This document shows, one piece after another, positions 1 to 7,578 of a DNA stretch of 9,323 bases; the stretch's first letter is position 1; each line of letters begins with the position of its first letter. Below the pieces are notes generated by a model. The model did not search any database. It saw only the letters and a list, made by a program, of their open reading frames with translations, and had not been told where the DNA came from. The position numbers were made by a program, and so were the translations under genes. Source of the DNA: Flammeovirgaceae bacterium (lineage in GTDB: Bacteria > Bacteroidota > Bacteroidia > Cytophagales > Cyclobacteriaceae); the NCBI GenBank assembly GCA_003229495.1, contig QIEB01000508.1:1-9323 (forward strand), given 5' to 3'.

Positions 1-1280
1 TGCTAGTGACGCTGTTCAATCTGCCTACCACCTCTGTCTTTGAACAGAAGTTGGAGGAGGTTGTCAACTTCCAACGATTAAGTCAATCCAGCCAAACCGG
101 GCAAAATCAAGAAGAAACCTATAACCTACTACTTGAGAGCTCCATGAGTGCCACATTTGCAGATGCCGCATGGTTTGAGCTGAATCATGCGGCTGAAAAT
201 CCAGTGCTTATAGTAAAGAATTTCGAAAAGAAAAAGATCCAACAATTCAAACAAACCTTAAAGAGTCAAAAACATAAAAGAGCCAAGCTTCCAGGCTTGA
301 TAGCTAAAAAAGCTGGTAGAGCTAGCACTACGGTAGGGAACATCCAGAATTCTGACTTTAAATCAGTGCTCGTATACTCTTTGGAAGTTCAAAATGAGCA
401 AATAGGAACCATCGTGCTGCTTAAGGAGGTTTCCGATGGATTTAACAAAGACGCGGTCAATATCGTCAATACCTTTGGAAACCAAGCTGCTGTTTCTATT
501 GAAAATTATCAATTGCTACAATCTGCCATTGAAAACGAAAGGTATCGTGAGGAACTTAATATTGCTAAAAGGGTACATGAAAGCTTATTGCCATCCACTC
601 TTGAGTCAAACAATCATTTCGAAATAACTGCTTATTCCAGGTCTGCGGATGAAGTTGGAGGAGACTACTACGACACCCACCGGATATCACAGGATAAGTT
701 TGCCTTTATTATTGGTGATGTTTCAGGAAAAGGAACATCAGCTGCATTTAATATGTCTCAAATGAAGGGGGTGTTTCATAGCCTGGCACTAATGGACCTG
801 AATCCTCAGGAATTCCTGGACAAAGCCAACGCTGTTCTTGGCAGGTGTCTGGAACGGACCTCATTCATTACCCTCTCCTACTATATCCTGGATACCAGTA
901 CCTGCACCATACAATTTAGTCGTGGAGGACATTGCCCGTCGCTTTTCTATAGTAAATCCGAAAAGAGGATTGATTTTTTAAAAAGCAAAGGATTGGGATT
1001 GGGGATTATTCGCAACCAGGAATATTGCAAGTATATTGAAGTCAATGAGCTAATTTATTCTACCGGTGATCTCCTGGTAATGTACACCGATGGTATTACG
1101 GAAGCAAAAAACTCCGAAAATGAAGATTTCGGGTACGATCGACTGAAGCATGTAGTTCAAAATAACTTACAGAAATCGGTTGATGAGATCCAGAAAGCGC
1201 TCATTGCCAGTTTGCACGATTTTACCCAAACTGAAGAAATCCAGGATGATTTTACCACCATGATCTTGAAATTCAAGTAA
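1..1280 (+). CDS. GAF + PP2C-type (SpoIIE/RsbU-like) serine phosphatase, 5' end missing
   Basis: This is probably a regulatory serine/threonine phosphatase that dephosphorylates a STAS antagonist, the likely substrate being the protein of the next gene. Counting from the GTG at position 6, residues about 40-170 look like a GAF sensor domain ending in FGNQAAVSIEN. A signalling helix follows at about 172-195, with an RVHESLLP motif typical of RsbU-type proteins. Residues about 205-424 are the PP2C/SpoIIE domain. Its metal-binding motifs are all present: EVGGDYYD (216-223), IGDVSGKG (236-243), RGGH (306-309), YTDGITEA (360-367) and DDFT (414-417). The frame stays open to the window edge, so the GTG at 6 is probably not the true start. 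Relatives I know are longer and carry more sensor sequence upstream. The STAS gene follows after 35 nt on the same strand. The enzyme class is clear; the signal sensed is unknown. Confidence 0.92.
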   Translation, partial: LVTLFNLPTTSVFEQKLEEVVNFQRLSQSSQTGQNQEETYNLLLESSMSATFADAAWFELNHAAENPVLIVKNFEKKKIQQFKQTLKSQKHKRAKLPGLIAKKAGRASTTVGNIQNSDFKSVLVYSLEVQNEQIGTIVLLKEVSDGFNKDAVNIVNTFGNQAAVSIENYQLLQSAIENERYREELNIAKRVHESLLPSTLESNNHFEITAYSRSADEVGGDYYDTHRISQDKFAFIIGDVSGKGTSAAFNMSQMKGVFHSLALMDLNPQEFLDKANAVLGRCLERTSFITLSYYILDTSTCTIQFSRGGHCPSLFYSKSEKRIDFLKSKGLGLGIIRNQEYCKYIEVNELIYSTGDLLVMYTDGITEAKNSENEDFGYDRLKHVVQNNLQKSVDEIQKALIASLHDFTQTEEIQDDFTTMILKFK

Positions 1281-1315
1281 AAACCTTTAAATATCATAAG
1301 CCGTTATTAATATAT

Positions 1316-1654
1316 ATGGAAATATCAAGTGTTTTAGAGGCAGGGAATTATGTCATTGCAATTAATGGTGATGTAGATGCTAGTTCGTCCATTCGGTTGG
1401 ACGAAGCCTTAGCTAAGGCTGTCGAAGAAGGTCAGCAACATATCTTGATTGACTGTATAGACCTGAACTATATTTCCTCTGCAGGGCTGGGAGTATTTAT
1501 GTCATATATTGAGGAATTAAAGGCAAAAAACATTCGGATGGTTTTGTTTGGTTTGAGCGATAAGGTTAAAAATGTGTTTATGGTATTGGGATTGGATCAA
1601 CTGTTGAATATTATGGACACCAAAGATCAGGCAAAACAACAGTCCCATGGATAA
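1316..1654 (+). CDS. STAS-domain anti-sigma-factor-antagonist-like protein
   Basis: This is a small single-domain cytoplasmic protein of 112 residues, the usual size for SpoIIAA/RsbV-type antagonists. In known systems such a protein is phosphorylated by the RsbW-like kinase and dephosphorylated by the PP2C phosphatase, and it binds the kinase only when unphosphorylated. It has the STAS pattern of an N-terminal strand with NGDVDAS (18-24), then LIDCIDLNYISSAGLGVF. By alignment from memory with B. subtilis SpoIIAA Ser58, the phosphorylatable serine is Ser55. The SpoIIAA Asp57 position is Ser54 here, a common variation. The ATG at 1316 has no Shine-Dalgarno and sits in an A/T-rich context, as is normal for Bacteroidota. 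The stop overlaps the next gene by 8 nt, which suggests translational coupling with its kinase partner. Confidence 0.92.
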   Translation: MEISSVLEAGNYVIAINGDVDASSSIRLDEALAKAVEEGQQHILIDCIDLNYISSAGLGVFMSYIEELKAKNIRMVLFGLSDKVKNVFMVLGLDQLLNIMDTKDQAKQQSHG

Positions 1655-2066
1655 TCAATTAAAAGTACCCTGCCGGAAAGAAAAACTGAAAGAAGTACGG
1701 GTTTTCGTGGGAAATCTGCTTCAACAGCACGGTATTCCCGATATAGAAGCAGGAGAAATGGTATTGGCGGTTGATGAAGTATGTGCAAATCTTATGATTC
1801 ATTCGCACAACTGCAACCCAAAAAAATCTATTGGTGTAAAAATAAATATTCTGAAGGGCCAGGAAGTTGTTTTTGAGATAACAGATTACGGGGTAGGGTT
1901 TAATTTCTGCCGGTATAAAGAACCCTCTTTAGACGATATTATTAAGGAAAAGAAAAAAGGGGGTGTCGGTCTGATACTGGTTAAACGCATCATGGACAAC
2001 ATGGAATTCATCCGAAAAGCTAATCGAAACGTGTACCGCATGGTTAAAAAACTGAAGATAGCCTGA
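1647..2066 (+). CDS. RsbW-like serine-protein kinase / anti-sigma factor (HATPase_c fold)
   Basis: This is a GHKL-type ATPase of 139 residues in the RsbW/SpoIIAB family, which phosphorylates a STAS partner and sequesters a target protein. The ATP-binding boxes are visible. The N box lies in VLAVDEVCANLMIHS, with Glu44 and Asn48. The G1 box is DYGVGF (80-85). The G2 box is GGVGLILVKRIMD (105-117). The protein is short, with no sensor or membrane segment. It overlaps the STAS gene by 8 nt (1647-1654), so the two are almost certainly co-translated. In Gram-positive bacteria the target is an alternative sigma factor of the SigB/SigF group. Bacteroidota generally lack those, so the target here is unknown. 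The fold and family are secure; the kinase activity and partner are inferred from the motifs and neighbours. Confidence 0.9.
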   Translation: MDNQLKVPCRKEKLKEVRVFVGNLLQQHGIPDIEAGEMVLAVDEVCANLMIHSHNCNPKKSIGVKINILKGQEVVFEITDYGVGFNFCRYKEPSLDDIIKEKKKGGVGLILVKRIMDNMEFIRKANRNVYRMVKKLKIA

Positions 2067-2156
2067 AACTAACTCCAATTAACATTTTTTAGCACATAGA
2101 GCGCATCAGGTCTCTGAAAAATTGGTTAAAATTGCATCAAATTTTTTTCCGGATCA
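2067..2156. other. Intergenic gap between the switch module and the foldase cluster
   Basis: This is a 90-bp A/T-rich stretch and the only sizeable gap between plus-strand genes. It may hold the promoter of the foldase run. I could not find a convincing Bacteroidota-type promoter (TTG near -33 with TAnnTTTG near -7), a terminator hairpin or a conserved RNA. The boundary between the two operons is therefore inferred from spacing only. Confidence 0.35.
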
Positions 2157-4409
2157 GTGAGACCCCGTGATATTCTTATATTTTATTCCCTTGTTTGCAC
2201 TCTCGGTGTATGGACAACTTCCTGTACACTGCTAAAAAGCAATAGGTCGAAAACAATTGTTACCATTGATGGAACACCAGTATCTACCGATGAATTCCTA
2301 TATATCTACAACAAGAATAACCTAAATGACGGTCATGTATCCCGAAAGGAAATTAGAGATTACCTTGATCTGTTCGTCAACTTTAAATTAAAAGTCAGGG
2401 AGGCAGAAATTCTGGGTTTGGACAAAGATTCGCTATTTATTGAAGAATTAGAAGGCTACAGGAAACAACTTGCCAACCCATACCTCACTGAAACGCGGCT
2501 TTTGGATTCACTAGCCGGAGTTACATACGGTCGTCTTCATGAAGAAATTAATGCCTCTCATATTTTGATACGGACACCTTTAGAGGCGCCTCCAGCTGAT
2601 ACACTGGCGGCATTTGAAAAAATCGCCGACCTGCGGGAAAAAATTGTATCAGGAGAAGATTTCGGTCAAATGGCCACGAAATATTCTGAAGACCCGTCAG
2701 CAGGGGAAAACAAGGGGAATCTTGGCTATTTTTCAGCGATGCAAATGGTCTATCCATTTGAAGAAGCCGCCTACGGCCTATCTATTGATAGTATCTCTCA
2801 ACCGGTTAGGACTAATTTCGGCTATCATTTGATCAAAGTACATGACAGAAGACCATCACAAGGTAAAATACAGGTTTCGCATATTCTGGTTAGAGCGCTT
2901 GAATCTCTTTCATCATCGGATTCAACATTAGCCGCCAACCGGGCCTGGGAAATATACCAACGAGCCAAGAATAAAGAAGACTGGGAGCTTCTGTGCCGCC
3001 AGTTCTCTGAGGACGTGGGCACAAAAATGAAAGGAGGCACTCTGCCATTGTTCAAAACAGGAGATATAAGTAATATCCCTTCTTTTGAGAAAGCAGCTTT
3101 CGAACTTGAGAAAATTGGAGACATAAGTATGCCGGTAAGGACCGCTTACGGATGGCACATAATCCGACTTGACAGCAGACAGGCACTGGAATCTTTTGAC
3201 GCTCTGAAACCAAAAATTCGAGCCAACCTCTCTGCAAATTCCAGAGCACGTCTTAACCAACAAGAGCTGGTTAAACGGCTAAAAGTGGAAAACAACTTTA
3301 AAGAAAACCAAGAGGTGATCAGTGAAGCGCTAAGTTATGCAAATGATTCGCTGATCAACGGCAGCTGGCAACCTCACTATCAGTGGGGTAATCAGCAAAA
3401 GGTTTTATTTAGCATTGAAAAAATAAGTTATAAAGTTGAGAGTTTTTATCAGTATGTTCAACAGAAGCAGCCACTTAAAAATGACTCTGAGCCAGTTGAA
3501 ATGATGAGAAAAGCATATATAAGTTTTTATAAAGAATGCCTGATAAACTACGAGGATGATCATTTAGCAGATAAATATTACGATTACAAAATGTTGTATA
3601 AGGAATACCGGGATGGAATATTGCTTTTTCAACTGATGGAAACCAAGGTTTGGAATCAGGCGGTTAAGGATACTTCGGGACTGAGGATTTACTTTGAAGG
3701 GAATCAAGATCATTATCAATGGGGATCACGAGCAGTGGCTACCATTTTCAATGTAGCAGATCAGGATGCTTTGGATGAGGTAGGACGATTCCTGGAACAG
3801 GGTTACTTTGATTACGGCAAGTTTGACTTTTACGGGACTTCTGGCTCTTTCAATAAAGCCCAGCTTGGTATCCTTGACAATGTTTCACAGTTCTTATTAC
3901 AGGGAGAGGATCGTTATTTAGTGCTAAAATACCACAGTGGTGATAAGAATAATCAGCAAATTTATAATGATATTTTGGATCATCTGAGCCGATTCAATAT
4001 CGGTGCAGACAGGATTGAGATTATATCCCTGGATAAAGGGGCACAGGAATTCTTGATGTTTGTGGCCAGCAATTCTATTAAGGATCTAGAGGAAAACATC
4101 AACAAAAAGAATCCGTTAACCATCCAGGTAGAAAGTGGAAATTACCAACAGGGTGATAGTCACCTTGTGGACCAGGTTGAGTGGGAAAAGGGAAATAGCA
4201 CCCTGGGAATAGATAACAGACTGGTGCTGGTGGCAATAAAGGAAATTCTTCCTGGGGGAGATCAGGATTTGCAAGAAATAAAAGGTCAGGTGATTTCAGA
4301 CTATCAAACAAAGTTAGAAATCGATTGGGTGGCGGAGTTGAGAGCTAAATACCAGATAGATATATATGAAAATCAAGTAGATGCGGTATATGATCAATAT
4401 AATAATTAG
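2157..4409 (+). CDS. Large SurA/PpiC-type peptidylprolyl isomerase lipoprotein with two intact parvulin domains
   Basis: This is a predicted envelope foldase that catalyses cis-trans isomerisation of peptidyl-prolyl bonds and probably chaperones exported proteins. The signal peptide ends at a somewhat non-canonical lipobox, TTSC, with Cys23 as the likely lipidated residue. Residues about 33-115 form a SurA-N-like helical region. Parvulin domain 1 (about 131-230) has SHIL (His135), the ATKYSEDPSAG and NLGYF segment, and FGYH (His224). Parvulin domain 2 (about 238-340) has SHIL (His242), a KGG motif and YGWH (His334). Both catalytic histidines are therefore kept in each domain. Residues 341-750 form a long alpha/beta tail that may contain a degenerate third parvulin fold ending near 700; HYQWG occurs twice in it (407-411, 519-523). 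The start is GTG. An in-frame stop at 2127 and no intervening ATG make 2157 the only good choice. It overlaps the next gene by 29 nt. Confidence 0.88.
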   Translation: MRPRDILIFYSLVCTLGVWTTSCTLLKSNRSKTIVTIDGTPVSTDEFLYIYNKNNLNDGHVSRKEIRDYLDLFVNFKLKVREAEILGLDKDSLFIEELEGYRKQLANPYLTETRLLDSLAGVTYGRLHEEINASHILIRTPLEAPPADTLAAFEKIADLREKIVSGEDFGQMATKYSEDPSAGENKGNLGYFSAMQMVYPFEEAAYGLSIDSISQPVRTNFGYHLIKVHDRRPSQGKIQVSHILVRALESLSSSDSTLAANRAWEIYQRAKNKEDWELLCRQFSEDVGTKMKGGTLPLFKTGDISNIPSFEKAAFELEKIGDISMPVRTAYGWHIIRLDSRQALESFDALKPKIRANLSANSRARLNQQELVKRLKVENNFKENQEVISEALSYANDSLINGSWQPHYQWGNQQKVLFSIEKISYKVESFYQYVQQKQPLKNDSEPVEMMRKAYISFYKECLINYEDDHLADKYYDYKMLYKEYRDGILLFQLMETKVWNQAVKDTSGLRIYFEGNQDHYQWGSRAVATIFNVADQDALDEVGRFLEQGYFDYGKFDFYGTSGSFNKAQLGILDNVSQFLLQGEDRYLVLKYHSGDKNNQQIYNDILDHLSRFNIGADRIEIISLDKGAQEFLMFVASNSIKDLEENINKKNPLTIQVESGNYQQGDSHLVDQVEWEKGNSTLGIDNRLVLVAIKEILPGGDQDLQEIKGQVISDYQTKLEIDWVAELRAKYQIDIYENQVDAVYDQYNN

Positions 4410-5277
4410 CCTGGCTGCCATGGCTTGGTGCAGTGTTTTGGTTTCATGCGACCTGTTTAAGATTAAAGAAGGAGATTCAGAGTCCACTTCTGAAATTACT
4501 CCAGTGGCAAGAGTCTATAATAAATACTTGTATCCTGAAGATCTGGAAGGACTAACTTCGGAAGCCATCAATAGCTCAGATAGTACAGATATTGCTGAAC
4601 GATACATCAGAAGCTGGATTAAAAAGCAACTTTTGATAGAAAGGGCTGCTGACAGGATTAAATTTGATGAAGCCGAATTGTCCAGGAAAATTCTGGACTA
4701 TAGATATGCCCTGATGGTTCATGAGTTTAAACAGTACTATATCAATGAGAAATTAAAAACTCAGGTATCCGAAGAAGAGATCCAATCTTACTACAATTCC
4801 AATCAGGATAATTTCGAGCTCAAACAAAATATCATCAGGGGAATTTTCATCAAACTGCCAAAAGAAGCCCCAAAAATCAAGATGGTTGGTAAATTGATCC
4901 GTTCGAAAAATCTCACAGATCAGGAAGAACTGGCGTCCTACTGTTTTCAGTTTGCTACCTACTATACCCTGGAAGATACAGTTTGGTTGAATTTCAACGA
5001 GTTGATCCAAAGTACTCCCCTTGCCAGTATTCCAAATCAAGAACAGTATCTAAAGTCTAATAAATACGTAGAAACAAATGATCAAAATTTTGAATACTTT
5101 CTTTATATCAATGAGTATAAAATAGCGGATCAAATTTCGCCGTTAGAGTTTGTACGGGACGATATCGAAGAAATAATTGTTAACAAGAGAAAAATTGAAC
5201 TTGCCAACCAGCTTGAGAGCGATATTTATTTGGAAGCACAAACAAACAATGATTTTGAAATATACAGTGGCAATTAG
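4381..5277 (+). CDS. SurA/PpiC-like lipoprotein lacking the parvulin catalytic histidines
   Basis: This is a 298-residue predicted lipoprotein with a canonical lipobox LVSC and lipidated Cys23, followed by Asp. Residues about 70-145 are helical and resemble the SurA/PpiC N-terminal chaperone region, including SEEEIQSYYNSNQDNF, which in this family leads into the parvulin domain. The place where parvulins have an HIL motif reads RGIFIKLP (153-160), and no FGxH is found near the end (YINEYKIADQISPLEF). Catalysis therefore looks lost, and a chaperone or scaffold role is inferred. The start lies 29 nt inside the upstream foldase gene. A second ATG at 4390 is an alternative and would leave the signal peptide intact. 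The gene also overlaps the downstream SurA-like gene by 29 nt. This packing argues that the three work together. The family match rests on residue pattern and context, not on a search. Confidence 0.8.
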   Translation: MRYMINIIISLAAMAWCSVLVSCDLFKIKEGDSESTSEITPVARVYNKYLYPEDLEGLTSEAINSSDSTDIAERYIRSWIKKQLLIERAADRIKFDEAELSRKILDYRYALMVHEFKQYYINEKLKTQVSEEEIQSYYNSNQDNFELKQNIIRGIFIKLPKEAPKIKMVGKLIRSKNLTDQEELASYCFQFATYYTLEDTVWLNFNELIQSTPLASIPNQEQYLKSNKYVETNDQNFEYFLYINEYKIADQISPLEFVRDDIEEIIVNKRKIELANQLESDIYLEAQTNNDFEIYSGN

Positions 5278-6594
5278 ATTTCTGGCGATTATACTACTTG
5301 GATGTACGATGGTCCAGGTACAGGCCCAGGATAAAGGGGTGATCGTGGATAAAATAATTGCCAAAGTCGACGATAAGATAATATTGAAATCTGAATTAGA
5401 GGAGGCGTACCTGCAATTTTTGTCAAGTGGCCAACTTGAACACGGCAGCTCCAAATGTGGAATTTTTGAGAGCCTGGTAGTAAATAAATTGCTGATTGCT
5501 AAAGCGGAGATCGATTCAGTGGTGGTAATGGAGGTGGAAGTTGATCAAAATTTGAACCAACGAATGCAGATGATCATTTCTCAGGTAGGTGGTGATGAAG
5601 AAGCATTGGAGAGCTTCTATGGAAAAAGCCTGTTAGAGATCCGCAGTGATATACGAGAAGGCGTAAAGGAGCAGTTGATTGTTCAGCGAATGCAAAGTAC
5701 CATCACTTCGGATCTATCTGTAAGCCCTGCTGAGGTCCAGGCATTCTTTAGTAAGATCCCAAAAGACAGTCTCCCGTACTTTTCTGCGGAGGTATCCATT
5801 GGACATATTGTGAAGATACCTACAATCGGCAAAGAGCAGAAAAGTAAAGCCCGGGAACAACTTCTAGAGTACAAGAAAAAAATTGAAGGTGGTGAATCTT
5901 TTGAAACATTGGCCCGCAAATATTCCCAGGGACCTTCTGCGCCAAAAGGCGGAAATTTAGGATATCAGAAAAGAGGGAATCTGGTACCTCCGTATGAGGC
6001 CGCTGCGCTTCAGTTAACACCCGGTGATATCTCCGGACCGGTAGAATCTGAGTTTGGTTTTCACCTGATCCAGTTGATCAGCCGAAGGGGTAATGAATAT
6101 GATAGCCGGCACATACTACTACAACTTGACCTTCCACGCAGGACCTGGCAACTTCCTTTCAGTATTTGGATAGCTTAAGAACCCTGATAGTTGAAGATAG
6201 TATGTCATTTCAGAAGATGGCGAAAGAGTATTCCGATGAGCAGCTTACTGCCAGTAATGGGGGATTTATGGTCGGCGAAACTGGTTCGACGTACGTTGCC
6301 ACTGATCAACTGGACTTTGAAACATTTCTCACTTTGGATACCATGGAAATCGGCGCTGTTACACACCCTTTGGATTATCAAACACAGGAGGGTAAAAAAG
6401 CAATGAGAATTATTTATTATAAGGACCGGATAAAGCCGCATCAAGCTAATATTTTGGACGACTACCAGAAAATAGCCAATGCTGCACTAGCAGAGAAAAG
6501 AAATAGGATACTTAACTCTTGGTTTGCTAATGCACGAGATGATGTCTTTATTGAAATCGATGATGAGTTCAGCAATTGTCAGATTCTTCAGTAA
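5249..6594 (+). pseudogene. surA: SurA-like periplasmic peptidylprolyl isomerase, split by a one-base frameshift
   Basis: This is a periplasmic chaperone/foldase of the SurA family, which helps outer-membrane proteins mature. As given it is broken. Frame one runs 5249-6178 and ends in 16 unrelated residues. The rest reads in another frame to 6594. Joining the frames at about 6130 gives a continuous protein of about 448 residues, normal for the family. Parts: signal peptide 1-26; SurA-N region about 28-150 (starting IIAKVDDKIILKSELEEAY); parvulin 1 about 180-279 with GHIV (His186) and FGFH (His272); parvulin 2 about 283-393 with RHIL (His288) but no second FGxH; and a C-terminal helix (about 399-425). 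The ATG at 5249 was chosen over an upstream ATG at 5177 because it places the signal peptide at the N terminus. An LLGC motif (16-19) leaves lipoprotein processing possible. Loss of one C in sequencing or a real mutation would both explain the break. Confidence 0.85.
6128..6136 (+). other. Probable single-base deletion site (frameshift) in surA
   Basis: The upstream frame reads RHILLQLD up to 6130. From 6130 the frame shifted by -1 reads PSTQDLATSFQYLDSLRTLI and continues as normal parvulin sequence. The shifted frame has a TGA at 6127-6129, so the switch must lie after that. The original frame terminates with TAA at 6176-6178. The local bases are GACCTTCC; restoring one C (GACCCTTCC) gives Asp-Pro-Ser and the spacing expected between HIL and the following LDS helix. 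No slippery heptamer of the X XXY YYZ kind is present, which argues against programmed frameshifting. Confidence 0.8.
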
Positions 6595-6602
6595 TAATTA
6601 AA

Positions 6603-7577
6603 ATGCACAATATGGAGCCCTATAAAACGGAAGTAGAAGCAGTCAATGGCCTGTTTGAAGCCTATACTAAACTAAAGACGGAAATATCAAAGGTGATAAT
6701 CGGGCAGGATGAGGTGGTTAAGCTGGTACTGACCTCCATATTTTGCCAGGGTCATAGTTTGCTGGTAGGAGTGCCCGGATTGGCAAAAACATTGCTGATC
6801 CATACCGTTGCTTCGGCCTTAAATCTGAAATTTAATAGAATCCAGTTTACACCTGATCTAATGCCTTCGGACATACTGGGGGCAGAAACGATGGACAAAG
6901 AGCGGAATTTCCAGTTCATTAAAGGTCCCATTTTTGCGAATATCATTCTAGCTGATGAGATAAACCGAACACCACCCAAAACCCAGGCGGCTTTACTAGA
7001 GTCCATGCAAGAGTACAAGGTAACCATAGCCGGGCATGACTACGAGCTTGAAAAACCGTTTTTTGTGCTCGCAACTCAAAACCCTATTGAACAGGAAGGC
7101 ACTTACCCACTTCCTGAAGCACAGCTGGATAGGTTCATGTTTAACATACTACTGGAATATCCTACCTATCAATCGGAAGTGGAAATTGTAAAGAGCACCA
7201 CCGGAAATGAAATACTGGAAACCCAGCAAATTTTAACTGGTGAAGAAATTAAATTTTACCAGGCCTTAGTACGGAAAGTACCGGTGGCCGATAATGTGGT
7301 GGAATACGCGGTAGATCTGGCCCACCGCAGTCGACCCCAGACCCAAAAAGCCGCAGAAGTGTCCAACAACTACCTGGAGTGGGGTGCCGGACCCAGGGCC
7401 TCTCAATATCTGGTACTGGCGGCCAAGTGCAATGCTCTATTAAATGGAAAATACTCCCCTGACATAGAAGATGTGCAAGCAACTGCTAAACCTATCCTCC
7501 GTCATCGTATCGTCAGAAACTTTAAAGCAGAAGCAGAACAGGTAACTGTTGATCATATTATTGATCAGCTTTTGTAA
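6603..7577 (+). CDS. MoxR-family AAA+ ATPase
   Basis: This is a cytoplasmic AAA+ ATPase of the MoxR group, whose members are thought to act as chaperones for the assembly or activation of protein complexes. All core motifs are visible, numbered from the ATG at 6603: Walker A GVPGLAKT (56-63), Walker B ILADEINR (115-122), sensor 1 ATQNP (157-161), the LPEAQLDRF segment with the likely arginine finger (170-178), and sensor 2 GAGPRAS (261-267). The length of 324 residues is typical. The frame stays open to a TTG at 6576, but the ATG at 6603, eight bases after the surA stop, is preferred; ATG 6612 is a further alternative. MoxR genes usually sit beside DUF58 and von Willebrand A-domain genes. Here the gene ends an operon-like run of foldases and no such partner follows, so its client is not evident. 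It ends just before paired hairpins. Confidence 0.93.
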   Translation: MHNMEPYKTEVEAVNGLFEAYTKLKTEISKVIIGQDEVVKLVLTSIFCQGHSLLVGVPGLAKTLLIHTVASALNLKFNRIQFTPDLMPSDILGAETMDKERNFQFIKGPIFANIILADEINRTPPKTQAALLESMQEYKVTIAGHDYELEKPFFVLATQNPIEQEGTYPLPEAQLDRFMFNILLEYPTYQSEVEIVKSTTGNEILETQQILTGEEIKFYQALVRKVPVADNVVEYAVDLAHRSRPQTQKAAEVSNNYLEWGAGPRASQYLVLAAKCNALLNGKYSPDIEDVQATAKPILRHRIVRNFKAEAEQVTVDHIIDQLL

Positions 7578-7578
7578 G

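Noticed and set aside
6..8. GTG at position 6 as the true start of the phosphatase gene
   Set aside because: The reading frame is open to the window edge and the family usually has more N-terminal sensor sequence, so the gene is treated as 5'-partial.
2548..3263. Minus-strand open frames opposite the large foldase gene
   Set aside because: They lie antisense to well-supported parvulin domains, show no recognisable motifs and overlap each other; they are shadows of the real gene.
5177..5248. Longer N-terminus for the SurA-like protein starting at the ATG at 5177
   Set aside because: It would place 24 charged, non-signal residues before a good signal peptide and overlap the upstream gene by 101 nt; the ATG at 5249 fits an exported protein better.
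6110..6180. Programmed -1 ribosomal frameshift producing full-length SurA
   Set aside because: There is no slippery heptamer or obvious stimulatory stem at the junction, and surA is not known to be recoded; a lost base is simpler.
6576..6602. TTG start for the MoxR gene at 6576
   Set aside because: It would add nine residues that overlap the end of surA; an ATG at 6603 in a typical A-rich context begins the protein sensibly.
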